NCBI GenBank assembly: GCA_028867035.1
Contig: JAGWHB010000001.1
Span: 310,001 to 374,000, forward strand
Reading direction: 5' to 3'
DNA: 64,000 nucleotides
Source: Nitrososphaerota archaeon
Lineage (GTDB): Archaea; Thermoproteota; Nitrososphaeria; Nitrososphaerales; Gagatemarchaeaceae
The notes under the pieces are model-generated. The model had not been told where the DNA came from. It worked only from the letters and a program-made list of their open reading frames with translations, and did no database searches. A program made the position numbers and the translations under genes. The stretch's first letter is position 1. Each line of letters starts with the position of its first letter. Shown in pieces: positions 58,722-64,000 of the stretch.

Positions 58722-61700
58722 CCACCTGAGGCTTCAGGAAGTCCGTCAGCTCCAGCTGGTCTGCCTTCCTCGGCCCATGGAATAGCTGGTCGAGCTCTCT
58801 CTGCAGCATGTCCAGCCGGCTCCTGAGGTATGGGTCCACATCGTAGTCCCGCGCTAGCCTCTGGGCGATGTGCAGGTACTTCTCCACGGAGGCCCGTGTG
58901 AGGGTGCCTCTGATCTCGCCGCCGCAGCTGGGGCACCTGGCCGAGAGCGGAGGCCGTCTCAAGGTCATCCCGCAGCTCTTGCATTTGAAAGCCTGGGTCG
59001 CGTACTTCTTCGCGTTCCCCATTATGTCTCTGATCAGGTGGGTCTTGATTATCGACTCGACCACGTCGCGGGTAGACACCGCTTCGATCAATGACGCGAC
59101 CTCTATCTGCTTCGAGATCTTCTCGTTCAACGTCCGCAGGGTCGAGTAGGAACCCCGCGCCCTCTTGATCGTGATCGCGCTGGTGGGATGGGTGAACCCG
59201 TAGTTGTAGAACTGGGTGTCGCTTTCGAGCCGTGACCCAATCCGCTCTATCAGCGAGGCGACAGACGCGGCCGGAGGGGTGCTCAGCGTCTTTTCGTAGA
59301 ACTCTATGGGGTAAGACGACGCGATGTCGAAGTTGTGAGCCTGCTCGTCCACCTCCGCCGGGAGTATGACTGGCTGGATGAGAAGAGGTGTGTCCATGTA
59401 GCCCCCGATCTGAGCGGGGATGTACTGCAGGGAGAAGTTGAGAAGCGTGTCCATGAGCAGGAGGAGCGAGTCGCCGTCCCCGTCGCAGTCGCGCCTCTTT
59501 GCCGAGTGCCAATAGGGGTTCGCGAGGCAGACCTCGGTCGCTGAGAAGCCGACTATCCTCCCGGCGACCCCGACCGATGTGTGAGGAGCCAGTCCGATGA
59601 CTAGCCTGCCGAGCAGGTCGTTAGGTGAGTTCGCTCGATAGAAAGGCTCCAGGTCGTAGAGGTTCTGGAGCTCGTCGTCGACGCACTGCGCCATCCTGAC
59701 TAGGTCTTTGCCTATGTCTGCCGGGACCACGATGTCCTGCGGCAGTAGTTCGAGTACCTGGTCGTCCCTCGTCAGAGGCTCGCCGCTTATGTCGAGGGCG
59801 TACCCTAGGCGGACGAGAGTGGGGACGTCCCCTTTCACGTCCCGGGGACGGAAGTGTGTCAGCGGCTCGTTGGTCGCGTCGATCCTGAGGGTCCCGTCCT
59901 TGTAGACGTAGGTGTCGTGCCTGCTCCTGATGATTCCCTTTTCGAGGGCCTCGGGGACCTTTGAGACGCTGGTCAAGCCCCTCACCCCCTTGACCGGCTT
60001 GGCCGTGCTGTGGGGTATCTTCATCCGTATGGCCTCCAGCCTCGCCCGGAAGTCATAGTTCATCCTGGAGTACGAGAGTGTCTTCGTCTTGCAGTTGGGG
60101 CAGACTATCTCTTCGGTCGTGGTCCTGCACCTCGGGCAGGCCATGAACGACTCGGTCTCTTCGCCACATACTTCGCAGGTCTGACAGAGCCTCCTCTCGT
60201 TGCACTTGTGGCAGTAAAGGTTGACGACCTCGATCTCTGCCCTGCCTGTCTTCGCCGCGGCGAAGACGTCGCGCATCGCGCCCCCCTCGTAGCCGACAGG
60301 AAACAATGCGTGGACCGGAGGTTTCATCCTCCTCACCATCGCCTTCTCGGGCCTGCCGACCCTGATGCCTATGGTGGTCGTGCTCTGGCGCTCGAGCTTC
60401 ATCCCCGAAAGGCGTTTGACGTAATCTGGCTCTTCCGGCGGGACCATGAACTCCGGTTCTCCCAGCCTCAGCAGCGTGCGGAGGATCAGGGCGGGCTCGC
60501 CGCTTACGATGGCGCTGTCCCCCTCTATCCTGTGCTCGATCAGGCATGTGTTGAGTATCCAGCGGGTCTGTGGGACGGCGACGTTGATTACGATGTTCAG
60601 TCCCTCGAGTCTGGAGTTCTTCCTCAGCTCAGCCAGCTCGGAGGAGCCGACCCTGTCGAAGCGAGGCGTGTGCGAAGGGTAGAGGGGGATCCCGAGCGAC
60701 TGTGAAATCGCGATGGCCTCGGCCGCGGATGGGGCCAGGGTCGGCGAGGCCGCCAGCTCGGATGCTCTTTCATGGGACACGCCTGCCAGCGCCAGCATCT
60801 CGGCCGCTCCGGGTATTCCCTCGAGGGCGCGCTTGAAGTCCTGCACCCACCACTCGGGGACATAGGGTGAAGGAGGGAGGGCCCTGTTGTTCTCGAGGAA
60901 GTCCCCATAGCTGATGAGCACGTCCCCCAGATCGATGATCTTCGCCATGGCGTCGTGGATTTCTTCGGCCTGGCCTACGGTCGAGACCCTGATTACGCTC
61001 CCGTCCTTCATAAGCACGGTCGGGCCCTCGATGGAGTCGACGAAGGCGATGGTCGCGGCCTTCCCGGGCATGTCGACTTTGACCTGGGTCCCTGTCACCA
61101 CCGGGTAGTCGAGCAGTGTGGCGACGGCCGGGTGTATGCCTATGGTCGAGAGCCCGGTGTTGATGGACCTCCCGTAGCGGAGCCTGAAGCCGCCCTTGCT
61201 CCTGGGCATCGAAAGGACGGCCCTCCCAGAGATGACCTCCTCGAAGTGGGCGCCGGCCTTCTCAGTCTCGTTGGTCGTCTGCTGGGTCCCTCCCTTCAGC
61301 TCCGCGAGGAACTCCCAGCCGGCGATGTTGAGGCTCGCGAGCTTCTTCGATAGCTTGTTGGCGCGGCCGATGACGCCGTCGTTGAGCACCCTGAGCGCGC
61401 CTCCCCTGAGTCTGTCTGTCGCGACGCGCTTCATGTTACGGTGGACCACGACCTCGATGGGGTCGGTCTCGATTCCGTCTATCTCGACCGGGAGGTTGGA
61501 GATGGCGCGTCTGATGTCATCGTCCGTCACCTTGTACTGGAAGTTCCCCACATCCCGCTCGTAGATCCTGAGCTCCTCTGCGAACCTGTCGATCTCCTCC
61601 TGACGGGCCCTGTAGTTGCTCAGGCCGAGCTTCTTGGCGGTAAGGTCTGCTATGACAAGGGAAAACGCTGCCTCGGTCCCTCCCGCGGAGCGCATGGGGC

Positions 61701-62178
61701 CCGCGTAAGAGATGGAGACGTAGTCGGTGTTGTCGTCGTTCTGCTTTATCGTGACCCCGGAGATCCCCTCGAGAGGAGCCACGGTCACCCCGTCGGTCAT
61801 GACCGCGAGGCCTGCACGGACGCCGTAGCTCAGGGCCTCGTGCCGCTCCAGGGCCCCGAACTTGCCCAGGGCTATCTCCTGGGATATGGTGAGGGCCGCC
61901 CGCTCCTTGGAAGTGGTATGAAGCAGCTCCCTGAGCCTGTCGACGAGTCCCTCGAACTGGTCGAGGCGGAGCATCTGGTTGACCCTGTCGGCGAGATCGA
62001 AGACAGTCTTGCTCTCTACGATGTAGGTGGGGTCGTGACCCTTGGACCTCGCGGTTGAGGCTGTCCTGTGGGCTGCCTCGAATTGGGAGAGGATGTCCTT
62101 GTAGTAGGGACCGAACTTTGCAGGGAAAGGGGCGAGGGTCTTGACGCGCTCCCATGCGAGGTCGGCGGAGAAAGACAA
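58714..62178 (-). CDS. polC: DNA polymerase D large subunit (DP2)
   Basis: A 1154-residue catalytic subunit of the archaeal replicative polymerase D. The catalytic double-psi-barrel motif is KRRDCDGDGDSLLLL (~residue 893-907). Zinc clusters CHKCNERRLCQTC, CPRCRTTTEEIVCPNC and the late CKSCGMTLRRPPLSARCPSCGG are present. No intein is present. ATG 62178. The small subunit DP1 is not in this window. Confidence 0.95.
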   Translation of the reverse strand: MSFSADLAWERVKTLAPFPAKFGPYYKDILSQFEAAHRTASTARSKGHDPTYIVESKTVFDLADRVNQMLRLDQFEGLVDRLRELLHTTSKERAALTISQEIALGKFGALERHEALSYGVRAGLAVMTDGVTVAPLEGISGVTIKQNDDNTDYVSISYAGPMRSAGGTEAAFSLVIADLTAKKLGLSNYRARQEEIDRFAEELRIYERDVGNFQYKVTDDDIRRAISNLPVEIDGIETDPIEVVVHRNMKRVATDRLRGGALRVLNDGVIGRANKLSKKLASLNIAGWEFLAELKGGTQQTTNETEKAGAHFEEVISGRAVLSMPRSKGGFRLRYGRSINTGLSTIGIHPAVATLLDYPVVTGTQVKVDMPGKAATIAFVDSIEGPTVLMKDGSVIRVSTVGQAEEIHDAMAKIIDLGDVLISYGDFLENNRALPPSPYVPEWWVQDFKRALEGIPGAAEMLALAGVSHERASELAASPTLAPSAAEAIAISQSLGIPLYPSHTPRFDRVGSSELAELRKNSRLEGLNIVINVAVPQTRWILNTCLIEHRIEGDSAIVSGEPALILRTLLRLGEPEFMVPPEEPDYVKRLSGMKLERQSTTTIGIRVGRPEKAMVRRMKPPVHALFPVGYEGGAMRDVFAAAKTGRAEIEVVNLYCHKCNERRLCQTCEVCGEETESFMACPRCRTTTEEIVCPNCKTKTLSYSRMNYDFRARLEAIRMKIPHSTAKPVKGVRGLTSVSKVPEALEKGIIRSRHDTYVYKDGTLRIDATNEPLTHFRPRDVKGDVPTLVRLGYALDISGEPLTRDDQVLELLPQDIVVPADIGKDLVRMAQCVDDELQNLYDLEPFYRANSPNDLLGRLVIGLAPHTSVGVAGRIVGFSATEVCLANPYWHSAKRRDCDGDGDSLLLLMDTLLNFSLQYIPAQIGGYMDTPLLIQPVILPAEVDEQAHNFDIASSYPIEFYEKTLSTPPAASVASLIERIGSRLESDTQFYNYGFTHPTSAITIKRARGSYSTLRTLNEKISKQIEVASLIEAVSTRDVVESIIKTHLIRDIMGNAKKYATQAFKCKSCGMTLRRPPLSARCPSCGGEIRGTLTRASVEKYLHIAQRLARDYDVDPYLRSRLDMLQRELDQLFHGPRKADQLELTDFLKPQVAS

Positions 62179-62213
62179 GGCGGGACGTTCGTCCTGAAGA
62201 TGGTCTTAAGGCG

Positions 62214-62855
62214 TTATGTTCCGCGTGTCAGGAAATCAGTCAGCCCGTCCAGCCCGTCGAACATGAGGTCGGGGTTCTCGGCCCGAAGCCTTGCCACCTG
62301 AATCGGCCCCCGGGCCAAAGCTATCGAAGAGACCCTCGCGTTCTTCGCAGCCTGGATATCTGCGGGCGAATCCCCGACGTAAACCGCGCTCTCCGGAGAG
62401 ATGCCAAGTGCTCCCAGCGTCTTATCTAGCATGAAAGGCGAAGGCTTCAACTCCTCCTTCCTGGCACCGAAGATCACCGAGTCGAAGAAAGTCACCAGCC
62501 TGAACTTTTCAAGCTCCCCATCGACCCGGCCCTTCGACCCGTTCGACACCAGGGCGAGCCTGAAGCCGGACTTCTTCAGGGCGGTGAGGCACCTCATAGC
62601 GTCGGTGTGAAGTTGTGGGTCCTCTTCCTCGTAGAGCCTGACCCACTCGCTGTCGACCTCCTTCCAGAGTTTTTCTGGCACCCCGATCCTCTGGTAGAAC
62701 TCGTACCAGTTCGGGCTCTGGACCGCGAGGAACTCTTCCTGCGTCAGACGCCTTGTGCCTATCCGAGCGAATATTTTGTCGTAGACGTTGAAGGCTGCTC
62801 CGAGGGAATCCATGAGGACGCCGTCCCAGTCGAACATCACTGCCTTGGGTTTCAC
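62214..62855 (-). CDS. HAD-family phosphatase (phosphoglycolate phosphatase-like)
   Basis: A 213-residue HAD hydrolase. Motif I VMFDWDGVLMDS with the nucleophilic Asp, motif II LVSNGSKG, motif III Lys in ELKPSPFML, and motif IV VGDSPADIQAAKNA, plus an alpha-helical cap (C1). Substrate unknown (phosphoglycolate or a sugar phosphate). The start is ATG 62855, 35 bases from polC on the same strand. Confidence 0.87.
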   Translation of the reverse strand: MKPKAVMFDWDGVLMDSLGAAFNVYDKIFARIGTRRLTQEEFLAVQSPNWYEFYQRIGVPEKLWKEVDSEWVRLYEEEDPQLHTDAMRCLTALKKSGFRLALVSNGSKGRVDGELEKFRLVTFFDSVIFGARKEELKPSPFMLDKTLGALGISPESAVYVGDSPADIQAAKNARVSSIALARGPIQVARLRAENPDLMFDGLDGLTDFLTRGT

Positions 62856-62920
62856 GTCAGGAGCCCGGTCGGACCACGGAAAATAAGTGATGTCCTGCCG
62901 CTCTGGCGTGTTGTCTGACC

Positions 62921-63619
62921 CTAAGCCCGCCTTCCGCCCACGTAGGTCAGGACATACGGCGCCAGCGCGGCCATCAACTTGCTCTCCGCCTTCTTCCTAT
63001 GCTCCTGGAACGTCGTCCTCGGCACACTGAGCGACTCGGCTATCTTTCCGGTGGATGTCCGTCTGGGGAGCCTGTAGTAGCCCAGCTCCATCGACGTCGC
63101 CAGCGCGTTAAGCTGCATCGGAGTCATGCCCGAGAGCGGGTCAACCAGCGGCACGAATGACGCCCGCCCGAGAGAACCGGCGTCTATCTGCTTCTGGCTG
63201 GCTATCTCGGCGTCGCCCTCTCTGCGGAACCTCGCCAGCAGGCGCTTTGGGGCCCCCTTGTCGAACGCTATGATGTGGTAGGCCTCCCACTCGCCCTGGT
63301 ATCTTATCGGAGGCACGAAGAGGCAGTCGCTGGACATCACCATCTCCACCGTCGAGGCCCTCCTCTCGCAGGCGCAGGTCATGATCATGAACTGGTAGCT
63401 CTTCCCGTCGGAGGACCTGCGGAGTATCTTCGACCCCTTCTTCTTTGCGAGGGAATCCAGCTCCCTGTTCATGCGCGGCCAGTCCTTGCGGTCGTTGGAC
63501 CTGACATCCAGGAACTCCCTTTGGAAGTTGTCCCACAGGAGGAGCCTCGCGGCCGGGAATTTCTTCGCAATGTCGCTGTACGGGCACTGGTGCCGGAACT
63601 TCAGTTCAATCTCGAACAT
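62921..63619 (-). CDS. HTH-10 (bacterio-opsin activator-like) transcriptional regulator
   Basis: A 232-residue regulator. The N-terminal ~150 residues form a sensor with several Cys (HQCPYSD, MTCACERR, SSDCLF). The C-terminal ~55 residues are an HTH-10 domain (MTPMQLNALATSMELGYY, SVPRTTFQEHRKKAESKL). The clustered Cys could sense redox or metal. ATG 63619. Confidence 0.8.
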   Translation of the reverse strand: MFEIELKFRHQCPYSDIAKKFPAARLLLWDNFQREFLDVRSNDRKDWPRMNRELDSLAKKKGSKILRRSSDGKSYQFMIMTCACERRASTVEMVMSSDCLFVPPIRYQGEWEAYHIIAFDKGAPKRLLARFRREGDAEIASQKQIDAGSLGRASFVPLVDPLSGMTPMQLNALATSMELGYYRLPRRTSTGKIAESLSVPRTTFQEHRKKAESKLMAALAPYVLTYVGGRRA

Positions 63620-63717
63620 CGGGTCGTCGATGCAGCTTCTGGGGATTTAAGGGTGGAGCCGTCAAGTGACGGTATCGGTTGAACCGGGTTGGTAAGAAGT
63701 ATTGTTGCCTCGAAACC

Positions 63718-63903
63718 CTATGCCTTTTCCAGTGTGACCCTCTTCTTCTCTTCGTCCACCTTCACAATGACGATGTCCTTCGGCTTGAACGGAAACCCGC
63801 TGTCCCTGGCGACCTCGACTGGGATGTAGACTAGGAAGTTGTCGTAGGCCTTTTTCGAAGTCTTCCTCCTTAGATTGATGAACCGCCCCTTCCCCTCTAG
63901 CAA
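63718..63903 (-). CDS. AbrB/SpoVT-like small DNA-binding protein
   Basis: A 61-residue protein whose second half (FLVYIPVEVARDSGFPFKPKDIVIVKVD) has the swapped-hairpin AbrB pattern with P-x-D spacing and a closing VTLEKA strand. It may regulate transcription or serve as antitoxin; no toxin gene is adjacent. The start is TTG 63903. Confidence 0.6.
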   Translation of the reverse strand: MLEGKGRFINLRRKTSKKAYDNFLVYIPVEVARDSGFPFKPKDIVIVKVDEEKKRVTLEKA

Positions 63904-64000
63904 TTTGCTATTGCCCGTTGCTATTGCAAGTCGCGCGCTTAACAGGATTTTCGCATTGTGTGAAACTATAGTTCGTTACTATACCAATATCCATTAACTC
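63904..64000. other. AT-rich intergenic end of the window
   Basis: A non-coding stretch upstream of the AbrB-like gene. It holds a direct repeat TTGCTATTGC (63905 and ~63916) and two ACTATA strings, probable promoter or operator elements. Nothing else recognised. Confidence 0.4.

Noticed and set aside
1..64000. CRISPR arrays, rRNA genes and complete tRNA genes
   Set aside because: No regularly spaced identical repeats, no rRNA-like tracts and no cloverleaf with both acceptor halves were noticed by eye; a computed search could still find an intron-containing tRNA.

Overview
This is a gene-dense, GC-rich archaeal chromosome segment. The evidence is the core machinery: PriS primase next to a GINS51-like subunit, PCNA, the large subunit of DNA polymerase D, RpoL and TFS, exosome Csl4, Dph2, ribosomal proteins L10e, eL42 and eS27, aIF2-alpha, Nop10, Sec61-beta and an STT3/AglB oligosaccharyltransferase. 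PolD argues against classical Crenarchaeota. The gene set and the many TTG starts suggest a Nitrososphaerota/Bathyarchaeota-like lineage, but this is inference and no rRNA or complete tRNA is present to confirm it.

Layout. 0-3.5 kb: compact ATP-dependent DNA ligase, a PolX-like protein with an altered third catalytic position, and a DEAH-like helicase. 3.5-8.5 kb: regulators, then an information-processing run (L10e, dph2, csl4, rpoL, tfs). 8.6-9.8 kb: a lone TnpB with an intact catalytic triad. 9.9-11.5 kb: gins51 and priS. 11.5-20.2 kb: accessory region with an HNH protein, methyltransferases, an acetyltransferase, a nucleoside phosphorylase and a UbiA enzyme, separated by copies of a short imperfectly palindromic repeat in cassette-like order. 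One gene here is interrupted by an in-frame TGA. 20.3-22.5 kb: pcna, a LAGLIDADG homing endonuclease gene and a second, decayed copy of the pcna 3' end.

24-30 kb: translation cluster (eL42, eS27, aIF2-alpha, Nop10), aglB, glycine-cleavage gcvH and gcvT, and cofE for coenzyme F420. 30.5-38.2 kb: topA, a RecA-like protein without a P-loop, an RNase H-fold protein, an XPD-like helicase, an HD phosphohydrolase and thymidylate kinase, together DNA topology, repair and dNTP supply. 38-44 kb: DUF2070 protein, Sec61-beta, OsmC, NnrE, TauE-like permease, PAC2 protein and several tiny C2H2 zinc-finger proteins. 44-54 kb: thiol-redox and metal island with two AhpD-like paralogues, DUF3179, a CARF-like/wHTH regulator, thioredoxin, a thioredoxin-CoA-binding fusion, a mercuric reductase with its ArsR-type regulator and a visible operator, DsbA-like protein and a glutaredoxin-like protein. 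54-64 kb: ABC transporter, M42 aminopeptidase, glyA (with gcvH/gcvT, serine/glycine one-carbon metabolism), PolD large subunit, HAD phosphatase, HTH-10 regulator and an AbrB-like protein.

Gene coupling is tight. Many junctions are 4-base overlaps (NTGA) in which the downstream gene starts with ATG, GTG, TTG or, for tfs, apparently CTG. No gene-free stretch exceeds 300 bases.
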